From Variovorax sp. J22G73 (GTDB taxonomy: Bacteria > Pseudomonadota > Gammaproteobacteria > Burkholderiales > Burkholderiaceae_C), in assembly GCF_030317035.1 (NCBI RefSeq), contig NZ_JASZYK010000001.1, forward strand, positions 1,178,001 to 1,242,000: a DNA stretch of 64,000 bases, read 5' to 3'. The position numbers and the translations under genes are program-made. This document shows positions 7,410 to 16,870 of the stretch, one piece after another. Each line of letters starts with the position of its first letter. The stretch's first letter is position 1. A model generated the notes under the pieces. That model had not been told where the DNA came from. It searched no databases and saw only the letters and a program-made list of their open reading frames with translations.

Positions 7410-10034
7410 ATGAGCCAGCCCACATTCACGGTCGCGGACATCCGCAAGACCTTTCTCGATTTCTTCGCTTCCAAGGGCCACACGGTGGTGCCCTCGAGCT
7501 CGCTGGTGCCGGGCAACGACCCGACGCTGATGTTCACCAACTCGGGCATGGTCCAGTTCAAGGACGTGTTCCTGGGCGAAGACAAGCGCAACTACGTGCG
7601 CGCCGCCTCGGTCCAGGCCTGCCTGCGCGCCGGCGGCAAGCACAACGACCTGGAGAACGTGGGCTACACCGCGCGCCACCACACTTTCTTCGAGATGCTG
7701 GGCAACTGGAGCTTCGGCGACTACTTCAAGCGCGAATCGCTGAAGTGGGCCTTCGAACTGCTCACCGAGGTCTACAAGCTGCCGGCCGAAAAGCTCTGGG
7801 CCACCGTCTACATCGAGGACGACGAGGCCTACGACATCTGGACCAAGGAAATCGGCCTGCCGCCCGAGCGCGTGGTGCGCATCGGCGACAACAAGGGCGG
7901 ACGCTACATGTCCGACAACTTCTGGATGATGGCCGACACCGGCCCCTGCGGCCCGTGCTCCGAGATCTTCTTCGACCACGGCCCCGAGATCCCCGGCGGC
8001 CCGCCCGGCAGCCCCGATGAAGACGGCGACCGCTACATCGAGATCTGGAACAACGTGTTCATGCAGTTCGACATGCAGCCCGACGGCTCGGTCAAGAAGC
8101 TGCCTGCGCCCTGCGTCGACACGGGCATGGGCCTGGAGCGGCTGGCCGCAATCCTGCAGCACGTGCACAGCAACTACGAGATCGACATCTTCGACGCGCT
8201 CATCAAGGCAGCCGCGCGTGAAACCGGCGAAAAAGACCTGGGCAACAACTCCCTGCGCGTGATTGCCGACCACATCCGCGCCACCTCGTTCCTGGTGGCC
8301 GACGGCGTCATCCCGTCGAACGAAGGCCGCGGCTACGTGCAGCGCCGCATCATTCGCCGCGCCATCCGCCACGGCTACAAGCTGGGCCAGAAGAAGCCCT
8401 TCTTCCACCAGCTGGTGCCCGACCTCGTGAAGCTCATGGGCGACGCGTACCCCAAGCTCGTGGCCGACGAGAAGCGCATCACCGACACGCTGAAGGCCGA
8501 GGAAGAACGCTTCTTCGAAACGCTGGCCAACGGCATGGAAATCCTCGACGCGGCACTGGCCGGCGACGCCAGGACGCTGCCCGGCGAAGTGGCCTTCAAG
8601 CTGCACGACACCTACGGCTTTCCGCTCGACCTGTCGGCCGACGTGTGCCGCGAGCGCGGCGTGAGCGTGGACGAGGCCGGCTTCAACGCCGCCATGGAAA
8701 AGCAGAAGGCCGCGGGCCGCGCGGCTGGCAAGTTCAAGATGGACCGCAACGTCGAATACGCCGGCGCGGGCAACACCTTCACCGGCTACGAACACCTCGA
8801 GGAAAACGCCAAGGTCGTGGCGCTGTACTTCGAAGGCGCTGCGGTGAACGAACTGAAGGAAGGCCAGCCCGGCATCGTGGTGCTCGACACCACGCCCTTC
8901 TATTCAGAGAGCGGCGGCCAGGTCGGCGACCAGGGCGTGCTCGTGGCCGAAGGCGTGCAGTTCGGCGTGGAAGACACGCAGAAGATCAAGGCCGACGTGT
9001 TCGGCCACCACGGCACGCAGACGCAAGGCACGCTGAAGGTGGGCGACGCGGTGAAGGCCGCCGTCGACATCGAACGCCGCAACGCGACCATGCGAAACCA
9101 CTCGGTCACCCACCTGATGCACAAGGCCCTGCGCGAAGTGCTGGGCGACCACGTGCAGCAGAAGGGCTCGCTGGTCGACGCCGACAAGACGCGCTTCGAC
9201 TTCGCGCACAACGCCGCCGTCACGCGCGAGCAGATCCTGGAGATCGAGAAGCTCGTGAACGCCGAGGTGCTGGCCAACGCGCCCACGCAGGCCCGCGTGA
9301 TGGACATGGAGTCGGCCCAGAAGACCGGCGCCATGATGCTGTTCGGCGAGAAATACGGCGAGACCGTGCGCGTGCTCGACATCGGCACGAGCCGCGAGCT
9401 GTGCGGCGGCACCCACGTGGGCCGCACCGGCGACATCGGCCTGTTCAAGATCGTGAGCGAAGGCGGCGTAGCCGCCGGCGTGCGCCGCATCGAAGCCGTG
9501 ACCGGCGCCAATGCGCTGTCTTACCTGCAAGACCTGGAGTCGACCGTGCAGAGCGTGGCCGCCACGCTGCGCACGCCGGCCGCCGAGCTGCAGGGCCGGC
9601 TCACCCAGGTGCTCGACCAGGTGAGGGCGCTGGAGCGCGAGGTGGGTGCGCTCAAGGGCAAGCTCGCATCGTCGAAGGGCGACGAGCTCGTGTCGCAGGC
9701 GGTGGACGTCAAGGGCCTGAAGGTGCTGGTCGCCAAGCTCGACGGCGCCGACGCCAAGACCCTGCGCGACACCATGGACAAGCTCAAGGACAAGCTGAAG
9801 ACCGCCGTCATCGTGCTGGCCGCTGCCGACGGCGACAAGGTGCAGATCGCGGCCGGCGTCACGGCCGACAGCACGGGCAAGGTCAAGGCCGGCGAGCTGG
9901 TCAACTTCGTGGCCCAGCAGGTCGGCGGCAAGGGCGGCGGCAAGGCCGACATGGCCATGGCCGGCGGCACCAACGCGGCGGGCCTCGCGGCCGCGCTGGC
10001 CTCGGTGCAGGCCTGGGTCACCGAACGCGCCTGA
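7410..10034 (+). CDS. alaS: Alanine--tRNA ligase
   Basis: An 874-residue cytosolic enzyme that charges tRNA-Ala with alanine and hydrolyses mischarged Ser/Gly-tRNA. Full family length and order: class II catalytic core (from about residue 5; motif 1 region with the [24 protein letters not shown] signature cut here in two: [10 protein letters not shown] and [16 protein letters not shown]-x-x-R-type [19 protein letters not shown] region), tRNA-recognition helical domain, editing domain with the zinc ligands H564-x3-H568 and C665-x3-H669 (CGGTH), and the C-terminal oligomerisation domain ending with the Gly/Lys-rich [17 protein letters not shown] glycine-binding-like tail. Start at the ATG at 7410, which matches the family N-terminus. 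Monocistronic or followed by the ketopantoate reductase 45 bp downstream. Confidence 0.98.
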   Translation: MSQPTFTVADIRKTFLDFFASKGHTVVPSSSLVPGNDPTLMFTNSGMVQFKDVFLGEDKRNYVRAASVQACLRAGGKHNDLENVGYTARHHTFFEMLGNWSFGDYFKRESLKWAFELLTEVYKLPAEKLWATVYIEDDEAYDIWTKEIGLPPERVVRIGDNKGGRYMSDNFWMMADTGPCGPCSEIFFDHGPEIPGGPPGSPDEDGDRYIEIWNNVFMQFDMQPDGSVKKLPAPCVDTGMGLERLAAILQHVHSNYEIDIFDALIKAAARETGEKDLGNNSLRVIADHIRATSFLVADGVIPSNEGRGYVQRRIIRRAIRHGYKLGQKKPFFHQLVPDLVKLMGDAYPKLVADEKRITDTLKAEEERFFETLANGMEILDAALAGDARTLPGEVAFKLHDTYGFPLDLSADVCRERGVSVDEAGFNAAMEKQKAAGRAAGKFKMDRNVEYAGAGNTFTGYEHLEENAKVVALYFEGAAVNELKEGQPGIVVLDTTPFYSESGGQVGDQGVLVAEGVQFGVEDTQKIKADVFGHHGTQTQGTLKVGDAVKAAVDIERRNATMRNHSVTHLMHKALREVLGDHVQQKGSLVDADKTRFDFAHNAAVTREQILEIEKLVNAEVLANAPTQARVMDMESAQKTGAMMLFGEKYGETVRVLDIGTSRELCGGTHVGRTGDIGLFKIVSEGGVAAGVRRIEAVTGANALSYLQDLESTVQSVAATLRTPAAELQGRLTQVLDQVRALEREVGALKGKLASSKGDELVSQAVDVKGLKVLVAKLDGADAKTLRDTMDKLKDKLKTAVIVLAAADGDKVQIAAGVTADSTGKVKAGELVNFVAQQVGGKGGGKADMAMAGGTNAAGLAAALASVQAWVTERA

Positions 10035-10079
10035 CCCTCACACTGGCCTCACCAGCGCTCCACCGGACACACGCACTTC

Positions 10080-11096
10080 ATGCAAGAAGACATCCCCGGT
10101 GAAGTGCTCGTGATGGGGGCCGGCACCATCGGTTGCTTCATCGGCGGCAGCCTGGCGGCCGCCGGCGTGCCCGTGACCTTCGTCGGCCGCCCGCGCGTGC
10201 TCGACAAGCTCGCCACGCACGGCATGACGCTCACCGACATGGACGGCGCCACGCGCAGGCTGCCCGCGGCCACGCTGCAGCTCAGCGAGCAGGTGCCCGT
10301 CGGCGCGCGGCCCGAGCTGGTGCTGTTGTGCGTGAAGAGCGGCGCCACCGCCGAGGCCGCGGGCGAGCTGGCCTTCGCGCTGCCCGCGGGCACCACGGTG
10401 GTGTCGCTGCAGAACGGCGTGTCCAACTGCGCCTCGGCCTCGCAGACCGGCCCCTCGCTCAACGTGCGCGCCGGCATGGTCCCCTACAACGTGGCCGAGA
10501 TCGGCCCCGGTGCCTTCCACCGCGGCACCCCCGGGCGCCTGGCCGCCGAAGACGACGCGGCATTGCGCCCGTGGCTCGCCGTGTTCGAGCGGGCGGGCGT
10601 TCCCATCGACCTGCATCCCAACCTGCTGCCCGTGCAGTGGGGCAAGCTGATGCTCAACCTGAACAACCCGGTGAATGCGCTGTCGGGCCTGCCGCTGCGC
10701 GAAGAGCTCATGCAGCGCGGCTACCGCCGCTGTTTCGCGTCGCTGATCGACGAGGCGCTGAGCATCCTCAACGTGGCGGGCATCGCGCCCGCGCAGGTGG
10801 CGGCGGTGCCGGCGCACCGGCTGTCGGGCCTGCTGCGGCTGCCCGACTGGCTCTTTCGCATCGTCGCGGCGCGCATGCTGCGCATCGACGCCAAGGCGCG
10901 CTCCAGCATGGCCGACGATCTGGCGCTGGGCCGGCGCACCGAAATCGATTCGCTCAGCGGCGAGGTCGTGCGCCTCGCGCAAGAGCACGGCCTGAGCGCG
11001 CCGCGCAACGCGCGCATGGTCTCGCTGCTCGAGGCCTGGCCGCAACAGCCCAAGCGCTGGACGGCACGGCAATTGCAGGACGCGCTGGGCCTCTAG
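10080..11096 (+). CDS. panE: 2-dehydropantoate 2-reductase (PanE/ApbA family)
   Basis: A 338-residue NADPH-dependent reductase of the ketopantoate reductase family; the family enzyme converts 2-dehydropantoate to pantoate in pantothenate and CoA synthesis. The Rossmann nucleotide site is GAGTIG at 13-18. The expected catalytic positions are present: a Lys in LLCVKSG (86), Asn in LQNGV (112), and Lys189-x3-Asn193 in the WGKLMLN motif that carries the catalytic Lys. The C-terminal dimer/substrate domain has [18 protein letters not shown], the family signature that binds the substrate. Many proteobacteria hold several paralogues, some acting on other 2-oxo acids, so the symbol is given at family level. 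62 bp separate it from dadA. Confidence 0.88.
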   Translation: MQEDIPGEVLVMGAGTIGCFIGGSLAAAGVPVTFVGRPRVLDKLATHGMTLTDMDGATRRLPAATLQLSEQVPVGARPELVLLCVKSGATAEAAGELAFALPAGTTVVSLQNGVSNCASASQTGPSLNVRAGMVPYNVAEIGPGAFHRGTPGRLAAEDDAALRPWLAVFERAGVPIDLHPNLLPVQWGKLMLNLNNPVNALSGLPLREELMQRGYRRCFASLIDEALSILNVAGIAPAQVAAVPAHRLSGLLRLPDWLFRIVAARMLRIDAKARSSMADDLALGRRTEIDSLSGEVVRLAQEHGLSAPRNARMVSLLEAWPQQPKRWTARQLQDALGL

Positions 11097-11157
11097 CGCC
11101 CGGCCCTGTACCCTCGGCGCCATCGCGTTGGATGGCGGCTTCGAAAGGGTACTTTTC

Positions 11158-12426
11158 ATGCAGGTCCTGATTCTCGGCAGCGGTGTCATCGGCACCTCGG
11201 TGGCTTACTACCTGGCGCGCGCCGGGCACGAGGTGACGGTGCTGGAGCGCCAGCCCGCGCCCGCGCTCGAAACCAGCTTCGGCAACGCGGGCGAGGTGTC
11301 GCCGGGCTACTCGGCGCCATGGGCCGGGCCCGGCGTGCCGGTCAAGGCCGTCAAGTGGCTGCTCATGCGGCACAGCCCGCTGGTCATCAAGCCCATGCTC
11401 GACCCGGCCATGTGGCGCTGGGGCCTGTCGATGCTGCGCAACTGCACGCAGGCGCGCTACGAGCTCAACAAGGGCCGCATGGTGCGCCTGGCCGAGTACA
11501 GCCGCGATTGCATGATCGCCCTGCGCGCCGACACCGGCATCGCCTACGACGAGCGCATGCAGGGCACGCTGCAGCTCTTTCGCACGCAGCAGCAGCTCGA
11601 CGGCACGGCGAAAGACGTGGAAGTGCTGAAGGCGTCCGGCGTGCCCTACCAGGTGCTCGACCGCGAAGGCTGCGTGCAGTACGAGCCCGCGCTGGCGGCG
11701 GTGAAGCACAAGTTCGTCGGCGGCCTGCGCCTGCCGGGCGACGAGACGGGCGACTGCTTCAAGTTCACGCAGGCGCTGGCCAGGCTGGCCGAGGCCGAGG
11801 GCGTGCGCTTCAGGTTCGGCGTGAACATCCAGGCCATCGAGCACGACGCAAGCGATGCGAGCAAGGGCGTGACCGCCGTGCGCACCGACGCCGGCAGCTT
11901 CACCGCCGAGCGCTACGTGGTCGCGCTCGGCAGCTATTCGCCCGCGCTGGTCGCGCCGCTGGGCATCGACCTGCCGGTGTATCCGGTGAAGGGCTTCTCC
12001 ATCACCGTGCCCATCACAGATGCCGGCGGCGCGCCCGAATCGACCGTGATGGACGAGACCTTCAAGGTCGCGGTCACGCGCCTGGGCGACCGCATACGCG
12101 TGGGCGGCACGGCGCAGCTCTCGGGCTTCGACCTGCGGCTGGACGCCGGCCGCCGCGACACGCTGGAGCACGTGGTCACCGACCTGTTTCCGCGTGGCGG
12201 CAACGTGCGCGACGCCTCGTTCTGGACCGGCCTGCGCCCGATGACGCCCGACGGCACGCCCGTCATCGGTGCCACCCGCATTCCCAACCTGATGCTGAGC
12301 ACCGGCCACGGCACGCTCGGCTGGACCATGGCGGCCGGCACCGGCCGCGTGATGGCCGACCTGCTCTCTGGCAGGGCGCCCGACATCGACATGGAAGGCC
12401 TCACCGTGGCCCGCTACGGCGGTTGA
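11158..12426 (+). CDS. dadA: D-amino acid dehydrogenase small subunit
   Basis: A 422-residue FAD flavoprotein of the DadA type, which oxidises D-amino acids (D-alanine after racemisation of L-alanine) to 2-oxo acids and ammonia, passing electrons to the respiratory chain at the inner membrane. The N-terminal dinucleotide site is [20 protein letters not shown] with Glu at the end of strand 2 (VLERQ). The family stretch [20 protein letters not shown] follows, and the C-terminal FAD contact [16 protein letters not shown] and [12 protein letters not shown] are present. Start at the ATG at 11158 with AAAGGG upstream, right before the first strand; the frame opens 10 codons earlier without support. 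A strong terminator follows, so it ends its transcription unit. No alanine racemase gene is adjacent. Confidence 0.92.
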   Translation: MQVLILGSGVIGTSVAYYLARAGHEVTVLERQPAPALETSFGNAGEVSPGYSAPWAGPGVPVKAVKWLLMRHSPLVIKPMLDPAMWRWGLSMLRNCTQARYELNKGRMVRLAEYSRDCMIALRADTGIAYDERMQGTLQLFRTQQQLDGTAKDVEVLKASGVPYQVLDREGCVQYEPALAAVKHKFVGGLRLPGDETGDCFKFTQALARLAEAEGVRFRFGVNIQAIEHDASDASKGVTAVRTDAGSFTAERYVVALGSYSPALVAPLGIDLPVYPVKGFSITVPITDAGGAPESTVMDETFKVAVTRLGDRIRVGGTAQLSGFDLRLDAGRRDTLEHVVTDLFPRGGNVRDASFWTGLRPMTPDGTPVIGATRIPNLMLSTGHGTLGWTMAAGTGRVMADLLSGRAPDIDMEGLTVARYGG

Positions 12427-12467
12427 AGGCGCGAGCGCGCAGCACCACTCGACAGCACCAGCAACGC

Positions 12468-12501
12468 AGGGCGGCCCCCAAAAGGCCGCCCTGTTTTCTT
12501 T
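12468..12501 (+). terminator. Rho-independent terminator after dadA
   Basis: AGGGCGGCC and GGCCGCCCT form a 9-bp GC stem with a 7-nt loop, followed by GTTTTCTTT. It separates the alaS-panE-dadA group from the catabolic island. Confidence 0.85.
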
Positions 12502-12531
12502 GGGTTACGACATACAGGGTTTCTACCTAGT

Positions 12532-12562
12532 CACGAAGTTGTCTTCGTCGGTATTCTTCGTG
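12532..12562. promoter_or_regulatory. Spaced inverted repeat upstream of the catabolic island
   Basis: CACGAAG at 12532-12538 and CTTCGTG at 12556-12562 are a perfect 7-bp inverted repeat with a 17-bp spacer, about 70-100 bp upstream of the first gene of the island. A possible activator or repressor site. Confidence 0.35.
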
Positions 12563-12581
12563 GCGTTCCATTAATAAATCG

Positions 12582-12601
12582 TTGTTTCATTAGAGAAACA
12601 A
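12582..12601. promoter_or_regulatory. Palindromic operator candidate for the island's IclR regulator
   Basis: TTGTTTC-ATTAGA-GAAACAA is a perfect dyad (7-bp arms, 6-bp spacer) ending 30 bp before the first gene of the island (12632), in an unusually AT-rich stretch that also holds TTAATAAATC. IclR-family proteins bind such short AT-rich palindromes near their target promoters, and an IclR gene lies at 15980. Binding by that protein is inference. Confidence 0.5.
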
Positions 12602-12631
12602 ACCGAAAACCCTTCCGACCCCACGGACCCG

Positions 12632-13615
12632 ATGAAACACACCCGCCGCCACGCCGTCGCTGCCGCCCTGTCCTTGGTCGCCGCCTGCTCCTGGGGACTC
12701 GCCTGGGCCGACAACTATCCGTCGAAGCCGATCACGCTCGTCGTCGCGTATCCGGCCGGCGGCGACACCGATGCGCTGGCGCGGCTCTTCGCCGAAAAGC
12801 TCGCCACGCGCGTCGGCCAGCCGGTGGTGGTCGACAACCGCCCGGGCGCCAGCGGCATCATCGGCAGCGCCTTCGTGTCCAAGGCCGCGCCCGACGGCTA
12901 CACGCTGCTGCTCGCGCCCAGCACTTTTTCCATCGCGCAGCTGGTGCTGAAGACCAACGGCTCCTCGGGCTACGACGTGCTCAACGGCTTCACGCCCATC
13001 GTGCAGACCGGCAGCCAGCCGCTGTTCCTGGTGGCCGGCGGCGGCAGCAACCTGGCGAGCGCCAAAGACGCCGTGGCCGCCGCAACGAACGGCAAGACGC
13101 TCAGCTACGCCAGCCCCGGCAGCGGCTCGCCGATGCACATCTTGGGCGAGATGTTCGCGCGCGCCTCGGGCGCCAGCCTTGCGCACGTGCCCTACAAGGG
13201 CGTGGCCCCGGCCGTCAACGACGTGCTCGGCGGGCACGTGCCCGTCACCTTCATCACGCTCGGGCCGGTGGCGCCGTACTTCGCCAACGCCAAGCTGCGC
13301 CCGCTGGCGGTGGCCTCGGCCCGGCGCTCGCCGCTCGCGCCCCACGTGCCCACGCTGGCGGAGCAGGGCTACGGCGGCGTCGAGGTCACGGCTTGGAACG
13401 GCCTCTGGGGCCCGCGCAACCTTTCGCCCGAGATCGTGAAGACGCTCAACGGCCACTTCAACGAGATCCTGAAGATGCCCGACATCGTCGCGCGCATGGC
13501 CGTGCTCGGCACCACGCCTGTGGGCGGCAGCGCCGACGTGCTCGCCAAGACCAACGCCGCCGACTACGCGCGCTTCAGCAAGGTCATCAAGGAGCTCGGC
13601 ATCCAGGCCGACTGA
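12632..13615 (+). CDS. Bug/TctC-family periplasmic solute-binding protein
   Basis: A 327-residue extracytoplasmic receptor of the Bug family (tripartite tricarboxylate transporter type). Signal peptide at about 1-26 (hydrophobic, ending GLAWA), then the mature protein with the family N-terminal YPSKPITLVVAYPAGGDTDA, the GQPVVVDNRPGASGIIG signature, LLLAPSTFS and the HVPYKGVAPAVNDVLGGHV loop. Bug proteins bind carboxylates and aromatic acids. No tctA or tctB membrane gene is nearby, so it is an orphan receptor. It is the first gene of the island, 30 bp behind a palindrome, and it ends 30 bp before an SDR gene. Confidence 0.9.
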   Translation: MKHTRRHAVAAALSLVAACSWGLAWADNYPSKPITLVVAYPAGGDTDALARLFAEKLATRVGQPVVVDNRPGASGIIGSAFVSKAAPDGYTLLLAPSTFSIAQLVLKTNGSSGYDVLNGFTPIVQTGSQPLFLVAGGGSNLASAKDAVAAATNGKTLSYASPGSGSPMHILGEMFARASGASLAHVPYKGVAPAVNDVLGGHVPVTFITLGPVAPYFANAKLRPLAVASARRSPLAPHVPTLAEQGYGGVEVTAWNGLWGPRNLSPEIVKTLNGHFNEILKMPDIVARMAVLGTTPVGGSADVLAKTNAADYARFSKVIKELGIQAD

Positions 13616-13645
13616 ACGTTACGAACAGCCCCCCGTAGAGACCCC

Positions 13646-14461
13646 ATGACCGAACCCAAAGCCATTCCCGACGCATCGAGCCTGCAGGCGCTGCTGGCCG
13701 AACTGCCCGCCAACCTGCTGGCCGGACGCCGCGTGCTCGTCACCGGCGGCGCGCGCGGGCTGGGCCTGGCCTTTGCGCAGTGCATCGCCGCGGCGGGCGC
13801 CAGCGTGGTGCTGGCCGACATCCTCGGCGACCTGGCCCAGACCGAGGCGAAGGCGCTGCGCGACGCGGGCCGCACGGCGCATGCGCTGCAGGTCGACCTG
13901 TCGAACCCCGACGCCATCGTCGCCTGCGCCGATGAAGCCGTTCGCCTGCTCGGCGGGCTCGACGGCCTCGTCAACAACGCCGCCATCACCAACTCGGGCG
14001 GGCGCGACGCGCACCAGCTCGAGGTCGACATGTGGGACCGCGTGATGAACGTCAACGTGCGCGGCAGCTGGCTCATGGGCCGCGCCTGCCGCGCCGCGCT
14101 CGCTGAAAGCGGCCGCGGCGCCATCGTCAACCTGGCGTCCGACACGGCGCTGTGGGGCGCGCCCAACCTGCTGGCCTACGCGTCGAGCAAGGGCGCCGTC
14201 ATTGCCATGACGCGCTCGTTGGCGCGCGAATGGGGCGGCGACAACATCACCGTCAACGCGGTGGCGCCCGGCCTCACGCTGGTCGAGGCCACCGAGTACG
14301 TGCCCATGGCGCGCCACCAGAAATACCTCGAAGGCCGCGCCATTCCGCGCGAGCAGCAGGCCGCCGACGTGTGCGGCGCCACGCTGTTCCTGCTGTCCGG
14401 CCTGTCGCGCTTCGTCACGGGCCAGTTGCTGGCCGTGAACGGCGGCTTCGCGATGCACTGA
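13646..14461 (+). CDS. SDR-family oxidoreductase
   Basis: A 271-residue short-chain dehydrogenase. The cofactor motif TGGARGLG is at 33-40, acidic residue after strand 2 (VVLAD, favouring NAD), NNAA at about 110-113, catalytic Ser165, Tyr178 and Lys182 (YASSK), all canonical. It probably oxidises or reduces a hydroxyl/keto intermediate of the island's substrate. The N-terminal 25 residues before the Rossmann fold are longer than usual. Start at the ATG at 13646; the Shine-Dalgarno sequence is weak (GTAGAG). Confidence 0.88.
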   Translation: MTEPKAIPDASSLQALLAELPANLLAGRRVLVTGGARGLGLAFAQCIAAAGASVVLADILGDLAQTEAKALRDAGRTAHALQVDLSNPDAIVACADEAVRLLGGLDGLVNNAAITNSGGRDAHQLEVDMWDRVMNVNVRGSWLMGRACRAALAESGRGAIVNLASDTALWGAPNLLAYASSKGAVIAMTRSLAREWGGDNITVNAVAPGLTLVEATEYVPMARHQKYLEGRAIPREQQAADVCGATLFLLSGLSRFVTGQLLAVNGGFAMH

Positions 14462-14501
14462 GGCAGCCCCCCGAATTTTTTCCGACCAAGGAGTGAACCC
14501 C

Positions 14502-15050
14502 ATGAGCGATTTGTCCGAGCAACAGAAGATCAGCGATGCACCCGCCACCACCCTGGCGCAGCCCGAAGGCAGCAGCCTCGCGGAGTGGATGAACAGCCGC
14601 ATCGCGCGCTACGAGACCCGCAAGTACGACTGGGACGCGCTGAAGTTCCAGGCCGACTTCGACCCCAAGTTCCGCCGCGCGCAGATGCGCTACGTGGGCA
14701 CCGGCGGCACCGGCGTGGCCAAGGACGTCAACACCGTGCCCGCCGAGCACTTCACCTTCTCCACCATGGTGATCCCGGCCGGCCACGAAGGTCCGCCGCA
14801 CCTGCACACCGACGTGGAAGAGGTGTTCTTCCTGATCCGCGGCAAGCTCAAGGTGGTGATCGAGAAAGACGGCGAGCGCTTCGAGACCGTCATGACCGAC
14901 CGCGACCTCATCTCCGTGCCGCCCGGCGTGTACCGCGAAGAGATCAACATCGGCGACGAAGACGCGCTGATGTGCGTGATGCTCGGCGCGAAGAAGCCCG
15001 TGACGCCGACCTACCCGGCCGACCATCCGCTGGCGAAGATCAAGCGCTGA
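14502..15050 (+). CDS. Cupin-domain protein
   Basis: A 182-residue protein with a C-terminal cupin barrel. The metal-site motif HEGPPHLHTDVEEVFFLIRG (about residues 90-109 region) has the H-x-H...E pattern of cupin motif 1, and PPGVYREEINIGDED matches the second motif region, although the usual His there is replaced. AAGGAG lies just upstream of the ATG at 14502, deciding it over a GTG nine bases earlier that overlaps the ribosome site. Single-domain cupins in catabolic clusters serve as isomerases, dioxygenases or substrate-binding accessories; which one applies here cannot be told. Confidence 0.78.
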   Translation: MSDLSEQQKISDAPATTLAQPEGSSLAEWMNSRIARYETRKYDWDALKFQADFDPKFRRAQMRYVGTGGTGVAKDVNTVPAEHFTFSTMVIPAGHEGPPHLHTDVEEVFFLIRGKLKVVIEKDGERFETVMTDRDLISVPPGVYREEINIGDEDALMCVMLGAKKPVTPTYPADHPLAKIKR

Positions 15051-15058
15051 GAACGGCC

Positions 15059-15940
15059 ATGAGCAACATCGCCGCACCGAACGCATTCGATCCGCAGACC
15101 CTGCCGGCTTCCGAGCTGGCGCGGCTCGACGCCCGCTTTCCCGCCCGCAACGTCGCGGTCGGCGGCGGTGCCGTGGTGTCGGTGCGCGAATGCGGCAAGG
15201 GGCCGGTGGTCGTGTCCCTGCACGGCATCGGCTCCGGCGCGGCCTCGTGGATCGACACCGCGGCGCTGCTCGCGTCGCAGGCGCGCTTCATCGCATGGGA
15301 CGCACCGGGCTACGGCGAATCGACACCGCTCGATGCCGATGCCCCCGCAGCCGCCGACTACGCCGCGCGGCTGGGCGCCTTGCTCGACGCGCTCGACATC
15401 GACTCGTGCGTGCTGGCCGGCCATTCGCTGGGCGCCATCGTGGCGGCCTCGGCCGCGCGCACGGATGCACGAACCAGCGCACGCATTCGCCGGCTGGTGC
15501 TCGTGAGCCCCGCCATCGGCTACGGCGCACCGGCACGTGCCGAAGCGCGCGCCAAGGTCCGCGCCGAGCGCCTGGCCACGCTCGACGAACTCGGCATTGC
15601 CGGCATGGCCGCCAGGCGCGCCGGCCGGCTCGTGTCCGACAAGGCCAGCGAACACGCCCGCCAGTGGGTGCGCTGGAACATGGCCCGGCTGAACGACCGC
15701 GGCTACCGCCAGGCCGTCGAGCTGCTGTGCAACGCCGACCTGCTGGCCGACCTGCCGCCGCCCATGCCGGTGCGCGTGGCCTGCGGCGCGCTCGACGCGG
15801 TCACGCCGCCGGCCGCCTGCGAAACGGTGGCGCGCCAGTGCGGCGTGCCGCTCGAATTGGTGGACGATGCGGGCCACGCCGGCTATGTGGAACAACCACA
15901 GGCCGTCGCCACGCTGCTGCGCGAATCGCTCGCCGGCTGA
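15059..15940 (+). CDS. Alpha/beta-fold hydrolase
   Basis: A 293-residue hydrolase. The oxyanion strand HGIGSG is at 55-60, the nucleophile elbow GHSLGA puts Ser at 123, the acid is Asp246 (CGALDAVTPP) and the base His273 (DAGHAGYVEQP). The cap region between 150 and 230 is Ala/Arg-rich and helical. Its resemblance is to hydrolases that split meta-cleavage products or enol lactones, which would fit a role after the VOC ring-cleavage dioxygenase at 21735. The ATG at 15059 starts 9 bp after the cupin stop, suggesting co-translation. Confidence 0.85.
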   Translation: MSNIAAPNAFDPQTLPASELARLDARFPARNVAVGGGAVVSVRECGKGPVVVSLHGIGSGAASWIDTAALLASQARFIAWDAPGYGESTPLDADAPAAADYAARLGALLDALDIDSCVLAGHSLGAIVAASAARTDARTSARIRRLVLVSPAIGYGAPARAEARAKVRAERLATLDELGIAGMAARRAGRLVSDKASEHARQWVRWNMARLNDRGYRQAVELLCNADLLADLPPPMPVRVACGALDAVTPPAACETVARQCGVPLELVDDAGHAGYVEQPQAVATLLRESLAG

Positions 15941-15979
15941 GTCCGCAACGAACACAAGACATCCAAGGAAACCACAGGC

Positions 15980-16822
15980 ATGGCCAACAACAACAACGAC
16001 GGCGAAGTGATGGAAGAGGGCGCCGACCGCTACAACGTGCCCGCGCTGGAGCGCGGCCTGCGCGTGCTGTGCGAGTTCAGCCGCGAGAACCGCACGCTCT
16101 CCGCGCCCGAGCTGGCGCGCCGCTTCGACCTGCCGCGCTCCACCGTGTTCCGCCTGCTCACCACGCTGGAGAACATGGGCTTCCTGGAGCGCACCGAGGG
16201 CGGGCGCGACTACCGCCTGGGCATGGCCGTGCTGCGCCTGGGCTTCGAGTACCTGGCCTCGCTGGAGCTCACGCAGCTGGGCACGCCGCTGCTCAACCGG
16301 CTGAGCGACGAGCTGCGCACGCCCTGCAACCTGGTGGTGCGCGACGGCCGTTCCATCGTGTACGTGGCCAAGGTGGCGCCGCCCACGCCCTTCGCCAGCT
16401 CGGTCAGCGTGGGCACGCGGCTGCCGGCCCACGCCACGGTGCTCGGGCGCATCCTGCTCGAAGACCTCACGCTGCCGCAGCTGCGCGCGCTGTACCCCGA
16501 AGACAAGCTGGAAACCTTTTCGCCGAGCACGCCCAAGACCGTGAACGAGCTGTTCGACATGGTGCAGGCCGACCGCCAGCGCGGCTATGTGCTGGGCGAG
16601 GGCTTCTTCGAATCGAACATCTCCAGCGTGGCCGCCCCCGTGCGCGACCACAGCGGCCACATCGTGGCGGCGCTGGGCGCGACCGTTACCGCGAGCCACA
16701 TCGAAGAGAGCCGCATCGACGAGATGGTGCAGCGCGTGCGCGGCACCGCCGACGAGATCTCGGGCCTGCTCAATTACTCGCCCGCGCGCACCGCCAAGGT
16801 GGTGCCGCTGCGTTCGGCCTGA
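15980..16822 (+). CDS. IclR-family transcriptional regulator
   Basis: A 280-residue regulator. A winged HTH lies at about 15-75 (VPALERGLRVLCEFS, LSAPELARRFDLPRSTVFRLL), followed by the GAF-like IclR effector domain (from about 95; RLPAHATVLGRILLEDL and the GYVLGEGFFESNISSVAAPV signature). AAGGAA precedes the ATG at 15980. It lies within the island, between hydrolase and SDR genes on the same strand, and probably controls the surrounding genes in response to an aromatic acid. The palindrome at 12582-12601 is a candidate binding site. Confidence 0.9.
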   Translation: MANNNNDGEVMEEGADRYNVPALERGLRVLCEFSRENRTLSAPELARRFDLPRSTVFRLLTTLENMGFLERTEGGRDYRLGMAVLRLGFEYLASLELTQLGTPLLNRLSDELRTPCNLVVRDGRSIVYVAKVAPPTPFASSVSVGTRLPAHATVLGRILLEDLTLPQLRALYPEDKLETFSPSTPKTVNELFDMVQADRQRGYVLGEGFFESNISSVAAPVRDHSGHIVAALGATVTASHIEESRIDEMVQRVRGTADEISGLLNYSPARTAKVVPLRSA

Positions 16823-16870
16823 AAAAAAAGTCGCGACACGACACGACACCGACCGCATCACTCCGACGAC

